Origin: Maribacter sp.
GTDB taxonomy: Bacteria > Bacteroidota > Bacteroidia > Flavobacteriales > Flavobacteriaceae
Length of the DNA stretch: 64,000 nucleotides
Direction: 5' to 3'
NCBI GenBank assembly: GCA_002749285.1
Contig: PDPR01000010.1
Span: 145,615 to 209,614 of the forward strand
The notes beneath the pieces were generated by a model. The model ran no database searches and was not told the DNA's origin. It saw nothing but the letters and a program-made list of their open reading frames with translations. Positions 19,307 to 29,073 of the stretch are shown here, in pieces (position 1 is the stretch's first letter; every line of letters begins with the position of its first letter). The position numbers and the translations under genes were made by a program.

Positions 19307-19864
19307 ATGAACGAAGAGATTACATTTATTTTGGATACTGCAAAAGAAAGTATGGATGCAGCTATCATTCATCTTCAAAAAGAGTTTATTAAAATCCGTG
19401 CCGGCAAGGCAAACCCTTCGATGTTATCATCAGTAATGGTTGATTATTACGGATCACAGACCCCATTATCGCAAGTGTCCAACATAAACACCCCGGATGC
19501 CAGGACACTATCCGTCCAACCTTGGGAAAAATCCATGCTTCATGAAATAGAAAAAGCCATCATGAACGCAAATCTAGGATTCAACCCCATGAACAATGGT
19601 GAGATGGTCATCATCAATGTACCACCATTGACCGAAGAGCGCAGGATCCAATTGGCCAAACAAGCCAAGGCAGAGGCAGAACATGCCAAAGTTGGCGTAC
19701 GGAATGCCAGGCAAGAAGCCAAGAAACATATACGGGAACTACATGACGCTTCCGAAGACCTGAAGAAGAATGCAGAGACGGATATTCAGGAATTAACAGA
19801 TAAATACATTGAAAAAATAGATGCCTTGCTATCCGTAAAGGAAGAAGAGATCATGAAAGTATAA
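19307..19864 (+). CDS. frr: Ribosome recycling factor
   Basis: A 185-residue factor that splits post-termination ribosomes together with EF-G. It shows the three-helix domain and the signature segments IRAGKANPSMLSSVMVDYYG, TPLSQVSNINTPDARTL, VQPWEKSMLHEIEKAI and PPLTEERR. Length is standard. It lies in the pyrH-frr operon with a short gap. Confidence 0.97.
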   Translation: MNEEITFILDTAKESMDAAIIHLQKEFIKIRAGKANPSMLSSVMVDYYGSQTPLSQVSNINTPDARTLSVQPWEKSMLHEIEKAIMNANLGFNPMNNGEMVIINVPPLTEERRIQLAKQAKAEAEHAKVGVRNARQEAKKHIRELHDASEDLKKNAETDIQELTDKYIEKIDALLSVKEEEIMKV

Positions 19865-19980
19865 GGCTACCCATAAAATATCGGCACCATAAAAAGGCAT
19901 CCCCTTCTTCATTTATTTAATTGCTCCTATTTAGGAAGACAGCGAAGCATTCTTTATCTTTGCGCTCGTAAAAATTCCTG

Positions 19981-22380
19981 ATGGTTGCTAAACTCACACA
20001 AGGCTTTTGGGCAAGGGTCGCCCGAATAATTTTAAGGAATAGGATATTGATCCTTTTCTTGATTGCCGCCCTGACTTTCTTTTTGGCCATGCAATGGGAC
20101 AATATGCGTTTCAGCAATTCCCAGGCCAATTTATTGCCCGATGACCATCCTGTAAATCTTGAATACCAAGAATTCCTGCGTCAATTCGGCGAAGAAGGCA
20201 ATGCCGTGGTATTTGCCGTAAAGGACAGTGCCCTTTACTCGCCCACCAACTTCAATAGGTGGAACAAGCTAAGCAAGCAGCTTAGTGCCTTTCCCGAAGT
20301 CGACTATGTGGTCTCTACGGACAATCTCAAGGAATTGATAAAAGACAATGAGAACAAGAAATTCATCTTTGAACCCTTGATCAAAAATGGGATCAATACC
20401 CAAAAAGATGTCGATACGGTAATCAACCACCTATTCAATGACCTGCCCTTCTACGAAAACCTCCTCTATAATAAAGAAAGTAGGACCATACGAACGGTAA
20501 TGTACCTGGACAAGGATATTGTGAATACATCCGTGCGTAAGGATTTTATACTGGAGGACCTAACGCATCTTATCGATAGTTTCGAAAATGAAACAGGTCT
20601 GGATATCAGGGTGTCCGGAATGCCCTATATACGCACCCTGAACTCCCAGAATATTATTGATGAAATCGGTAAGTTCATACTTGCGGCACTTGGGGTAACC
20701 TCCCTGATCTTCTTTTTCTTTTTCAGGAGTTATCGGGCCACCTTCATCTCTATGTTCGTTGTAACCATAGGGGTTATGTGGGCATTTGGGGTCTTGGGCC
20801 TGCTACAGTATGAGATTACCGTGCTTACCGCATTGATCCCCCCTTTGATCATTGTCATAGGTATACCCAATTGCATATTCTTGATCAACAAGTACCAGCA
20901 AGAGGTGAAAAAACACGGAAACCAGGCACTCTCCCTACAACGGGTAATATCAAAAATCGGGAATGCCACTTTGATGACGAACATTACCACAGCCTCTGGT
21001 TTTGCGACCTTTGTCATTACCGACAGTAAACTATTAAAGGAATTCGGTATTGTGGCTTCCATAAATATTCTTGGCATATTCATTTTGTCCCTGCTTATCA
21101 TACCTATCATATACAGTTTCATGCCATTACCAAAAACAAAACATTTAAGGCATCTTAACAAAAAATGGATCGATGCTTTTGTAAACCGGATGGAGAATAT
21201 CGTACGGGAAAAACGGATTACGGTATATGTTACGGCCATCGTACTTTTGGTAGTGAGTATTATAGGCATTTATCAAATAGAAATCTCGGGAAGCCCTATC
21301 GAAGACATGCCAAAGAAGGCGCAATTCTTCAAGGATATCCGCTTTTTTGAAAAAGAATTCGATGGCATTATGCCTGTTGAGGTCGTTGTGGACACCAAAA
21401 GGCCAAAAGGCATCCTAAAACCATCCACACTGAAAAAAATGGACCAACTCAGTACGGTAATCGATGAGATTCCAGAGTTGTCAAAACCAGTCTCCGTAGT
21501 TAATCTGGTCAAATATTCAAAACAAGCCTTTTACAATGGCATTCCCAAGTACTATCAACTTCCCACAACACAGGAGAACAGCTTTATTATGGATGTTGCC
21601 CGAAAGTCATCAAACGACGGCAACCTATTAAAAAGTTTTGTGGACAGTACCGGTCAGGTAGCAAGAATGACCACGTTCATGAAAGATGTGAAGACCGACC
21701 GCATGGAAGACATCGAGAACCGGTTACTGGAAAATGTCGAAAAACTCTTCCCTTCCGACAGGTATACGGTTTATTTGACAGGAAGCGCATTGTTGTTTTT
21801 GAAAGGCACAAAATACCTCGTCAAGAACCTGGTACTTTCCCTGGCTTTTGCGATTTTCCTCATAGCCTTGTTTATGGCATTCCTCTTCAGGTCTTTTAAA
21901 ATGATCATCATATCCCTGATTCCCAACTTATTGCCCCTTATAATCACAGCCGGGGTCATGGGCTTTGTCGGGGTACCCATAAAGCCTTCTACCATTTTGG
22001 TATTTAGCATTGCTTTTGGTATTTCGGTAGATGACACCATACACTTCCTGGCCAAATACCGCCAGGAACTCACAACGCATCGTTGGAAAATAAAAAAATC
22101 GGTCTATGCCGCCTTACGGGAAACCGGTGTTAGCATGTTCTACACCTCAATTGTCCTCTTTTTCGGATTTTCTGTTTTTGTCATCTCCAACTTTGGTGGA
22201 ACCGTGGCATTAGGGGCGTTGGTATCGGCCACCTTGCTTTTCGCAATGTTGGCCAACTTAATCCTTCTTCCATCTCTATTACTATCCTTGGAACGAAGTA
22301 TTGCGAATAAGGAGGTCCTAAAGAAGCCCCAGATAGATATCCTCCCCATAGAGGAAGACAACAACAAGGAACAGGAGTAG
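19981..22380 (+). CDS. RND superfamily (MMPL/HpnN-type) exporter
   Basis: A 799-residue inner-membrane transporter. Topology is the RND duplication: one N-terminal helix (about residues 15-35), a periplasmic loop, five helices at about 225-385, another helix near 415, a second periplasmic loop, and five helices at about 615-770. The second membrane half contains FGISVDDTIHFLAKYRQEL, the conserved acidic relay motif of SSD/MMPL transporters. Members move lipids, hopanoids or other hydrophobic compounds using the proton gradient. The substrate here is not evident, and no membrane-fusion or outer-membrane partner is adjacent. A TATCTTTG -7-like box lies at 19955. Confidence 0.88.
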   Translation: MVAKLTQGFWARVARIILRNRILILFLIAALTFFLAMQWDNMRFSNSQANLLPDDHPVNLEYQEFLRQFGEEGNAVVFAVKDSALYSPTNFNRWNKLSKQLSAFPEVDYVVSTDNLKELIKDNENKKFIFEPLIKNGINTQKDVDTVINHLFNDLPFYENLLYNKESRTIRTVMYLDKDIVNTSVRKDFILEDLTHLIDSFENETGLDIRVSGMPYIRTLNSQNIIDEIGKFILAALGVTSLIFFFFFRSYRATFISMFVVTIGVMWAFGVLGLLQYEITVLTALIPPLIIVIGIPNCIFLINKYQQEVKKHGNQALSLQRVISKIGNATLMTNITTASGFATFVITDSKLLKEFGIVASINILGIFILSLLIIPIIYSFMPLPKTKHLRHLNKKWIDAFVNRMENIVREKRITVYVTAIVLLVVSIIGIYQIEISGSPIEDMPKKAQFFKDIRFFEKEFDGIMPVEVVVDTKRPKGILKPSTLKKMDQLSTVIDEIPELSKPVSVVNLVKYSKQAFYNGIPKYYQLPTTQENSFIMDVARKSSNDGNLLKSFVDSTGQVARMTTFMKDVKTDRMEDIENRLLENVEKLFPSDRYTVYLTGSALLFLKGTKYLVKNLVLSLAFAIFLIALFMAFLFRSFKMIIISLIPNLLPLIITAGVMGFVGVPIKPSTILVFSIAFGISVDDTIHFLAKYRQELTTHRWKIKKSVYAALRETGVSMFYTSIVLFFGFSVFVISNFGGTVALGALVSATLLFAMLANLILLPSLLLSLERSIANKEVLKKPQIDILPIEEDNNKEQE

Positions 22381-22564
22381 TTGGCGAAACCAAACAATTC
22401 CGCTAAATCCCCAGTATATCAATCCCCTATTCCATTAAATAAGCAAGGTATGGCTTGGCCTCTCTTGCAACAAAACGTCCGACGACGTTTTTTATACATT
22501 TTAGACCTCGCTTATTTTTGTGCAAAAGGCTATATTTGGAGTCTTAATTTTTATTTGACTTAAA

Positions 22565-23998
22565 ATGAGATCTTCAAATGTAAAAGAATTGCTTTCCATG
22601 GTCCCGAACCTTCAGGAAGTAACTGTAAACGGCTGGGTAAGAACCTTTAGAAGCAATAGGTTCATCGCCCTCAATGACGGATCGACCTTGAACAATATCC
22701 AATGTGTTATTGATTTTGAAAAATTGGAGGATGACGTTTTAAAAAAAATCAATACTGGATCTGCCTTGAGAATAAGTGGCACATTGGTCGAAAGCCAAGG
22801 TAGGGGGCAAAACGTTGAGATTCAAGTAAACGATATTTTTGTCCATGGTGACGCTGATCCGGAAACCTACCCTATCCAACCAAAAAAACACTCTCTGGAA
22901 TTCTTAAGGGAAAAAGCCCACTTACGTATACGGACAAATACATTTTCCGCTGTAATGCGTGTACGGTCATCACTCGCATTTGCCATACATCGATATTTTA
23001 GGCAAAACGATTTCCATTATTTCCATGCACCCATAATCACAGGTTCAGATGCTGAAGGTGCAGGTGAAATGTTCAAGGTATCAACATTGGATGACAGGAA
23101 CCCTCCTTTAAATGAAAAAGGTGAGGTAAACTACAAGGAGGATTTCTTTGGCAAGGAAACCAACCTGACCGTTTCCGGTCAATTGGAAGCTGAGACCTAT
23201 GCAATGGCATTGGGCAAGGTATATACCTTTGGCCCTACATTCAGGGCTGAAAACTCGAATACCTCAAGACATTTGGCAGAGTTTTGGATGGTCGAACCGG
23301 AAATGGCATTTTACGACCTGGATGCCAATATGGATTTGGCAGAGGACTTTATCAAATACGTAATAAAATACATTTTGGAACATTGCCAAGACGACTTGAA
23401 GTTCTTGGAGAAAAGACTTTTGGATGAGGAAAAATCGAAACCTCAAGCTGAGCGTAGTGCAATGGCATTGATCGAGAAATTGGAATTCATCTGCGGGAAC
23501 AGTTTCAGAAGGGTCACCTATACGGAAGCCATAGATATACTAAGAAACAGTAAGCCCAACAAAAAGAAAAAGTTCCAGTACACCATTGACGAATGGGGTG
23601 CCGACCTTCAAAGCGAACACGAGCGCTATCTCGTGGAAAAACATTTCAAATGCCCTGTAATACTCTTTGATTACCCAGCCAATATCAAGGCTTTTTACAT
23701 GCGACTCAATGAGGACGGGAAAACAGTTAGGGCCATGGACATCCTATTCCCCGGTATTGGTGAAATCGTTGGAGGCTCCCAAAGGGAAGAACGTTTGGAC
23801 GTCCTAAAGGAAAAGATCGCTGCACTGGGGATTGATGAAAAGGAACTATGGTGGTATCTGGATTTGAGGAAATTCGGGTCGGCCGTACATAGTGGATTTG
23901 GACTGGGCTTTGAACGTTTAGTGCTTTTCGCCACAGGCATGGGAAATATCAGGGATGTGATCCCGTTCCCAAGAACCCCACAGAATGCGGAGTTCTGA
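22565..23998 (+). CDS. asnS: Asparaginyl-tRNA synthetase
   Basis: A 477-residue class IIb synthetase. The N-terminal OB-fold anticodon-binding domain covers about residues 15-105 ([20 protein letters not shown]). The catalytic domain has motif 2 ([21 protein letters not shown]) and motif 3 ([21 protein letters not shown]). The segment [11 protein letters not shown] ends the protein as in bacterial AsnRS. The order asnS-rpoN is common in Flavobacteriia. The start ATG at 22565 follows a short AT-rich leader. Confidence 0.97.
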   Translation: MRSSNVKELLSMVPNLQEVTVNGWVRTFRSNRFIALNDGSTLNNIQCVIDFEKLEDDVLKKINTGSALRISGTLVESQGRGQNVEIQVNDIFVHGDADPETYPIQPKKHSLEFLREKAHLRIRTNTFSAVMRVRSSLAFAIHRYFRQNDFHYFHAPIITGSDAEGAGEMFKVSTLDDRNPPLNEKGEVNYKEDFFGKETNLTVSGQLEAETYAMALGKVYTFGPTFRAENSNTSRHLAEFWMVEPEMAFYDLDANMDLAEDFIKYVIKYILEHCQDDLKFLEKRLLDEEKSKPQAERSAMALIEKLEFICGNSFRRVTYTEAIDILRNSKPNKKKKFQYTIDEWGADLQSEHERYLVEKHFKCPVILFDYPANIKAFYMRLNEDGKTVRAMDILFPGIGEIVGGSQREERLDVLKEKIAALGIDEKELWWYLDLRKFGSAVHSGFGLGFERLVLFATGMGNIRDVIPFPRTPQNAEF

Positions 23999-24038
23999 TC
24001 TGAAATCCCTAACTTTATAAGGCATAGAACCAATACCA

Positions 24039-25493
24039 ATGCTCAAACAACATTTACAGTTTAAATTATCGCAAAAGCTATCTCCCCAGCAGATTCAATT
24101 GATGAAGTTGATACAACTGCCTACCCAGGCTTTTGAACAACGCCTGAAACAGGAACTGGAGGAGAACCCTGCTTTGGAAGGTGGCAAGGAAGAGAGCGAC
24201 AGCACTGGGGACGACTATGATGACCTATATGATGTTGAGCCGGACGAAAGTATCAATACCGACGATATAAACATAGACGAGTACCTCAGTGACGATGAGA
24301 TTCCTGATTATCGAACAAAGGCCAACAACTACAGTGCCGATGATGATGGGAAGAGCGTTCCTTATGCAGCAGGTATGTCATTCAACCAATATCTATTAAG
24401 CCAACTGAACACTGTTTACCTTAATGATGAGGAATGGAGTATTGCCGAGTTCCTGGTCGGCAGCGTAGACGAGAGTGGCTACATTAGAAGGCCACTAACC
24501 GATATTATGGATGACCTGGCATTCACCCAGAATATCTACACAGACGAAAAGACCATTGAATCTGTATTGAAACTGGTCCAAGCCTTGGATCCACCTGGAG
24601 TGGCAGCGCGTTCCCTGGAGGAGTGCCTGATTATCCAATTAAAAAGAAAGGAAGTCAATGCCAGTATTGAAAGGGCCATCCTAATATTGGAAAAATCATT
24701 TGACCAGTTTACCAAAAAACACTACAAAAAATTACTCCAAAAGCACAACATTACGGAAGATGAGCTAAAGAGTGCCATTGCTGAAATCGAAAAACTCAAC
24801 CCTAAGCCCGGTGGCTCCTATGAGGGAAATAACCGTATTGTCGAACATGTAGTACCCGACTTCTCGATTAAAATCGTGGACGGTGGACTAGAACTGACCT
24901 TAAATGGTAGGAATGCACCAGAATTACACGTCTCCAAAGAATACAACAACATGCTAAAGGGCTTCAAGGACTCCAAGGAAAAGTCCAAATCCCAAAAGGA
25001 CACGGTCATGTTCATTAAACAAAAACTGGATTCGGCCAAATGGTTCATCGATGCCATAAAGCAAAGGCAACAAACATTGCTAATAACGATGAATGCCATT
25101 ATGGAATACCAAAAGGAATATTTCCTAACCGGGGACGAACGTAATTTAAGGCCAATGATCCTTAAAGATATCGCAGACAAAATACAGATGGATGTTTCCA
25201 CGGTATCAAGGGTCGCCAATAGCAAATATGTCGACACGCCCTATGGCACCAAATTGATCAAGGACTATTTTTCAGAATCAATGAAAAATGAGCAAGGTGA
25301 GGATGTTTCTACCAAGGAAATCAAAAAAATACTGGAAATAGTGATTGCCGAGGAAGTCAAGAAAAAACCTCTTACCGATGACAAGCTAGCGGCAATATTG
25401 AAAGAAAAAGGTTACCCCATAGCACGTAGAACGGTAGCTAAATACCGTGAGCAATTGGGCATACCCGTAGCAAGATTGCGTAAACAGATCTAA
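24039..25493 (+). CDS. rpoN: RNA polymerase sigma-54 factor
   Basis: A 484-residue alternative sigma factor. Region I is at the N-terminus (LSPQQIQLMKLIQLP, glutamine- and leucine-rich, for activator contact). An acidic region II lies at about residues 45-110. The core-binding domain is in the middle, and the C-terminal DNA-binding part ends with the RpoN box ARRTVAKYREQLGIP, which reads the -24 element. All parts are intact. No enhancer-binding activator gene is present in this window. Its stop codon overlaps the next start (TAATG). Confidence 0.96.
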   Translation: MLKQHLQFKLSQKLSPQQIQLMKLIQLPTQAFEQRLKQELEENPALEGGKEESDSTGDDYDDLYDVEPDESINTDDINIDEYLSDDEIPDYRTKANNYSADDDGKSVPYAAGMSFNQYLLSQLNTVYLNDEEWSIAEFLVGSVDESGYIRRPLTDIMDDLAFTQNIYTDEKTIESVLKLVQALDPPGVAARSLEECLIIQLKRKEVNASIERAILILEKSFDQFTKKHYKKLLQKHNITEDELKSAIAEIEKLNPKPGGSYEGNNRIVEHVVPDFSIKIVDGGLELTLNGRNAPELHVSKEYNNMLKGFKDSKEKSKSQKDTVMFIKQKLDSAKWFIDAIKQRQQTLLITMNAIMEYQKEYFLTGDERNLRPMILKDIADKIQMDVSTVSRVANSKYVDTPYGTKLIKDYFSESMKNEQGEDVSTKEIKKILEIVIAEEVKKKPLTDDKLAAILKEKGYPIARRTVAKYREQLGIPVARLRKQI

Positions 25494-26098
25494 TGAGGAC
25501 TTTTCAAAAGGCGATCTCCTATATCTTCCATCCACTTTTCGTACCTATTTCCGGGACCTTTGCCTATTTTCTGATTACACCCAAATACAGCCCCTTGGAA
25601 TTACAAAGTGGCAATATATTACCCATTTTCATCCTAACAGTCATCATACCCATTATCACCTTCTTGATATTGAAGAACATAAATTATGTGAACTCTACCC
25701 AATTACCCACAATCAAAGAGCGGAAATACCCTTTATACATCAACCTCGTACTTTTGCTCATGATCGTATTCAAGGTAATTCCCAATAATTATGTGATTGA
25801 ACTATATTTTTTCTTTGTTGGCCTTGTAGGTGGCACCTTCGCCACTATCGTCCTCTTATTTTTCAAAATAAAAAGCAGTATGCATCTATTTGGGATAGGT
25901 AGCCTGTTTATGTTCCTGGTCAATCTCAGTATTCATTTTGAAACCAACATCACCATTGCACTAAGTTTCCTGATTCTTGCCATTGGCCTAGTGGCCACAT
26001 CCAAATTATATTTTAAGGCACATAGCAAGACCGAATTGTTAATAGGACTTTGCCTAGGATTGGCCTCACAATTACTAACGGTAAAATATTGGTTGTAA
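25493..26098 (+). CDS. Hypothetical inner-membrane protein translationally coupled to rpoN
   Basis: A 201-residue very hydrophobic protein with about six membrane segments and few charged loops (one at KERKYPLY, about residue 75). The spacing of the helices recalls PAP2-type or related small membrane families, but the phosphatase motif (KxxxxxxRP...PSGH...SRxxxxxHxxxD) is not present, so no enzymatic role can be claimed. The start ATG shares a base with the rpoN stop, so expression is coupled to rpoN. Confidence 0.75.
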   Translation: MRTFQKAISYIFHPLFVPISGTFAYFLITPKYSPLELQSGNILPIFILTVIIPIITFLILKNINYVNSTQLPTIKERKYPLYINLVLLLMIVFKVIPNNYVIELYFFFVGLVGGTFATIVLLFFKIKSSMHLFGIGSLFMFLVNLSIHFETNITIALSFLILAIGLVATSKLYFKAHSKTELLIGLCLGLASQLLTVKYWL

Positions 26099-26641
26099 AG
26101 CAAGTTTTGAATGTCTTCGCCCATGAACACAGCTTGTGGGGCAATGTGTTCCTTAAAATTACCCGATCAGGGGCCCCTAGTGTTTTTTGGTACATAAGAT
26201 CGGTTGTTCTTTTTCAAATACCTTGGCATCCTATGTAGCCTACAATCTGGTCTGTAGAAGCCCCCATACAAAAACATACCTAGTGGACGTCTTTTGACTA
26301 TAGAGGTTAAACCTTTCTATGCAATCCCCCTATTTCTCGATCACGGGGTTGACCGAAGACCACCAACAATCATAACACCCCTCCTTATTGCGGACACCTC
26401 CCAACGCATTTCAACAATCACGCAAAGGATGCCGTGAGTAAAAAATTCGACACCAGAAGACCTCTATTCGCCTTGTTACCTGTTGCATGCTACAATCATC
26501 CACTCCATTAGTTCCATAGGAGCCAAGCCGGCAACTCTATTATTATATCCCAAGTATATCCTTTTCAGGCACCAATATTATTTAACTGGAATTTTTGTCT
26601 TTATCGATTGGTATTGAATCCAAATTACAAATAGGTTGTTT
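26099..26641. other. Gene-free interval between two convergent genes
   Basis: About 540 bp without a convincing reading frame, RNA gene or repeat. Only short open frames are present, none with a recognisable product. It lies between the end of the rpoN operon and the 3' end of the minus-strand barrel gene. The content is unexplained and may be decayed coding sequence. Confidence 0.5.
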
Positions 26642-27352
26642 TTACAGAATATAGAAAACAAACCCAACACGTATCGGTTTTAGATCAATAGACTCGGCAC
26701 CCAAGACAGGGCCATCTTCAAAAAGGCCACTTAGGGAGTAATAAACATGCGCATTGAATGTATTATATCCTATGTTAAGGGTAATCCCGTACTGAAACCT
26801 TAAAACATCAGGATTGGTAAAAGAGCTTTTATCCATAGAAGTAACAAGTTTAGAACGGGAGGCAAAAATATAACCAAACTTCATACCTGCATATATTCTG
26901 GTAAACCTATACACCTCAGGGGTGGAATTCCTCCATCTCAATTCAAATGGCAGTTCAATCACATGGGTTTCCAACTTGTTGCGTTCCACTTTAACGGTCT
27001 CTTCACCCATGGGTATTCTATCGTCGTTTATCAGACTATAACCAATACCATCCAACGTCTTAAAGGCCCATAGGTTGGAATAATATGAATTTACGGCATA
27101 CCCAAGTCCAATACCTATGGCCAAAGTCCTTCTGGAATTTACAGGCATATCCTTTATAACGCCCCCATGCAGACCATAGGACAGGTTTCTCTGGGTAAAA
27201 CCGACAGGCTTGCCACGAAAAAAATTATAGGTAATGCCCAAATAAAACTGATCCTCTAGGTACCTTGAGTCAAATGTTCCCGATTTCTGGTCATTTTGGG
27301 CATAAAGCCCCATTGTACTGCACAAAAACAAACCAAGGATCAATTGTTTCAT
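26642..27352 (-). CDS. Outer-membrane beta-barrel protein (porin family, PorT-like)
   Basis: A 236-residue protein with a signal peptide (MKQLILGLFLCSTMGLYAQ) followed by alternating amphipathic strands with aromatic ends (QFYLGITYNFF, LAIGIGLGYAVNSYYS, YAGMKFGYIFASR, RVGFVFYIL). The C-terminal strand ends in a hydrophobic residue after an aromatic, as in outer-membrane barrels. It resembles the PorT/porin family of Bacteroidota. Equating it with the type IX secretion protein PorT would go beyond the evidence. A longer open frame reaches 27409, but the signal peptide sets the start at 27352. It lies downstream of the exbD genes but behind a strong terminator. Confidence 0.75.
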   Translation of the reverse strand: MKQLILGLFLCSTMGLYAQNDQKSGTFDSRYLEDQFYLGITYNFFRGKPVGFTQRNLSYGLHGGVIKDMPVNSRRTLAIGIGLGYAVNSYYSNLWAFKTLDGIGYSLINDDRIPMGEETVKVERNKLETHVIELPFELRWRNSTPEVYRFTRIYAGMKFGYIFASRSKLVTSMDKSSFTNPDVLRFQYGITLNIGYNTFNAHVYYSLSGLFEDGPVLGAESIDLKPIRVGFVFYIL

Positions 27353-27440
27353 CAATTGTAAAATTAAGTTCAAAACCAAAAAGGTGTCGTAAAAGGCCTT
27401 CACCGACAAACCTTATGCCTAAAAGTAAAAATAATGAAAT

Positions 27441-27476
27441 AAAAAACGCCCTGATAAAATTATCAGGGCGTTTTTT
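27441..27476 (-). terminator. Bidirectional-looking terminator after the exbB-exbD operon
   Basis: The inverted repeat CGCCCTGATAA / TTATCAGGGCG is flanked by six A on one side and six T on the other, so it can act on both strands. For the minus strand it ends the exb operon 18 bp after the last stop. Confidence 0.9.
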
Positions 27477-27493
27477 AAGTTTGAAATATTGTA

Positions 27494-27976
27494 TTACTGC
27501 AAATTATTAAAAGCATTGCCTTCGTAAGTGGTATAGTTCACTTTAAGGGCATTGACCTTTCTCAACTCCTGCTTTATATCGGATATCAAACCCATATTGG
27601 CATGCTTATCCACTTTTAAAGCTGTAGTCAGGACATTTTGCAATTCTTGGGATTTTTTTGCCCTTTCCGCCAAAATATAATCACCGACTTCAGAAGGATC
27701 TGCAAATTTATCATTCAATTGTATTTTTGGTTCAGTTCCAAATACCTTTTGAAATTCTTTGGTCGGCTTACCTACATAGATATAGATCACGCGATCCTTT
27801 TTCTCCAGCTTCTTGACCTCGTTGGCGTTAGGAAGAATATTCTCTACCTTTAGCGAACTATCCTTCATAACTGTAACGGTCATAAAAAAGAACAGTAACA
27901 TAAACACAATATCGGGTAAGGATGCCGTAGACACTGGTGGTAATTCCCCACTTTTTTTCTTACTAAATTTAGACAT
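27494..27976 (-). CDS. exbD: ExbD/TolR family biopolymer transport protein (distal copy)
   Basis: A 160-residue protein with a short cytoplasmic N-terminus, one transmembrane helix (VFMLLFFFMTVTVM, about residues 25-42) and a periplasmic domain. The helix follows PPVSTASLPD, where the aspartate before the helix is the conserved proton-relay residue of ExbD/TolR. With ExbB it converts the proton gradient into force for TonB-dependent import or envelope maintenance. It is the last gene of the four-gene cluster, 19 bp after the preceding exbD. The two copies are quite different in sequence and presumably form hetero-oligomers. Confidence 0.9.
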   Translation of the reverse strand: MSKFSKKKSGELPPVSTASLPDIVFMLLFFFMTVTVMKDSSLKVENILPNANEVKKLEKKDRVIYIYVGKPTKEFQKVFGTEPKIQLNDKFADPSEVGDYILAERAKKSQELQNVLTTALKVDKHANMGLISDIKQELRKVNALKVNYTTYEGNAFNNLQ

Positions 27977-27995
27977 AGCTTCTCTTTAGATATTA

Positions 27996-28607
27996 TTAAT
28001 TTGAGGTTGAAGTTTCAGCCTCTGACAATTTCTGTGGAAACAGATCCTGTATCTTCTTCACCTTTTCCTTTAACTCATCCTTAATGCTTTGGGCAGTCTC
28101 AGGATTAAGGTACTCAGCTTCCATATCAGTAAACTTCCTACCATATAAGCGTTGTGACTCCCTGTTCCGTAATTCATTATAGGCCCCTACCAATTCATTC
28201 TGGACGGTTATATAGATACCATATTTGGTTTCCCTATCATTCTTCAAGGAAATTATCGCCTTGGTAGGATTATCCGAAGATTCAGGATCTTTCCTGCCAT
28301 GGCAATAGTCACAAGAACCGTCGCCACCATTGTCCAAGAATGCAATGGCCTTAGCCCTCAATTTCTTAAGGTCCGTCAACTCCTCATCTGCCAATAATTG
28401 CCCATTTTTATTGATATTCACCTGAAAGATGTTTTTCTGTTTAATAACAACATTATCATCTTTGTGCGGCTCCATCGGTGGCAACATACGATCCAAACCA
28501 GCATCTGTTTCTATGGTTGTTGTAACCAAGAAAAAGATCAATAGTAAGAAAGCTATGTCTGCCATAGACCCAGCATTTACTTCTGGTGCTCCTGCTCTTC
28601 TAGCCAT
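27996..28607 (-). CDS. exbD: ExbD/TolR family protein with a CxxC-containing periplasmic insertion
   Basis: A 203-residue ExbD with the standard plan: basic N-terminus (MARRAGAPEVNAGSMAD), one membrane helix (IAFLLLIFFLVTTTIE) preceded by the conserved aspartate, then the periplasmic domain. It is longer than E. coli ExbD (141 residues). Part of the extra length is a loop at about residues 97-115 with GSCDYCHGRKDPESSDN, containing two cysteines in CxxCH spacing. The helical C-terminus is rich in E and K. It belongs to the exbB-TM protein-exbD-exbD cluster. Confidence 0.9.
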   Translation of the reverse strand: MARRAGAPEVNAGSMADIAFLLLIFFLVTTTIETDAGLDRMLPPMEPHKDDNVVIKQKNIFQVNINKNGQLLADEELTDLKKLRAKAIAFLDNGGDGSCDYCHGRKDPESSDNPTKAIISLKNDRETKYGIYITVQNELVGAYNELRNRESQRLYGRKFTDMEAEYLNPETAQSIKDELKEKVKKIQDLFPQKLSEAETSTSN

Positions 28608-28616
28608 AGTTTATTT

Positions 28617-29048
28617 TTATTTACTGAACATTTTTTTAATTCCAGGCAAAACAATTGCCACAACAGCGACGATGGTAAGGATAAAGAACACATTAAGGCC
28701 CATTCCTATATTCCTCACCGTACCCTCACTCGACATGGCCATGTACTTATCGGAAACATCCGTTCCACTTGCCAGCACATAGGAGACCACGACAACCAAG
28801 ACAAATCCGGCCAATACGAACAAGGCCTTTTTAAGCCCTGCCGGGTTTTGAAAAAGGTTCTTCAACGTAAACACCAAACTGGCGACTACCGCTATACCCA
28901 ACAAAAGGTAAGTGATCATGAACATCCAGTTCATCGCCCCGCTCTGGGCTGCCTCTGCCATTGGCATATCCTTTTCTGGCAACATATACCAAAGTATTGC
29001 GGATACAACACCAACGACCAACAAAAATATTTTTAAAAATTTATGCAT
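28617..29048 (-). CDS. Small membrane protein of the exbBD cluster
   Basis: A 143-residue protein with about four hydrophobic segments (residues 5-25, 38-62, 73-95 and 112-135) and short polar loops; the N-terminal segment may instead be a signal anchor. No enzymatic motif is visible. A protein of this size and type often sits between exbB and exbD in Flavobacteriia, so it may be an accessory subunit of the energising complex. It lies 25 bp after exbB and 9 bp before exbD. Confidence 0.72.
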   Translation of the reverse strand: MHKFLKIFLLVVGVVSAILWYMLPEKDMPMAEAAQSGAMNWMFMITYLLLGIAVVASLVFTLKNLFQNPAGLKKALFVLAGFVLVVVVSYVLASGTDVSDKYMAMSSEGTVRNIGMGLNVFFILTIVAVVAIVLPGIKKMFSK

Positions 29049-29073
29049 GATACTATCTGTATTAAGTCTTGTT

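Noticed and set aside
20730..21269. 179-codon open frame antisense to the RND transporter
   Set aside because: It mirrors the membrane-helix codons of the real gene on the + strand, which has clear family motifs.
25493..26098. PAP2 phosphatase assignment for the membrane protein after rpoN
   Set aside because: The three PAP2 active-site motifs are not present in the sequence.
28296..28317. CxxCH in ExbD read as a c-type haem site
   Set aside because: A single motif in a small periplasmic transport domain with no cytochrome context is not enough; kept as an open observation only.
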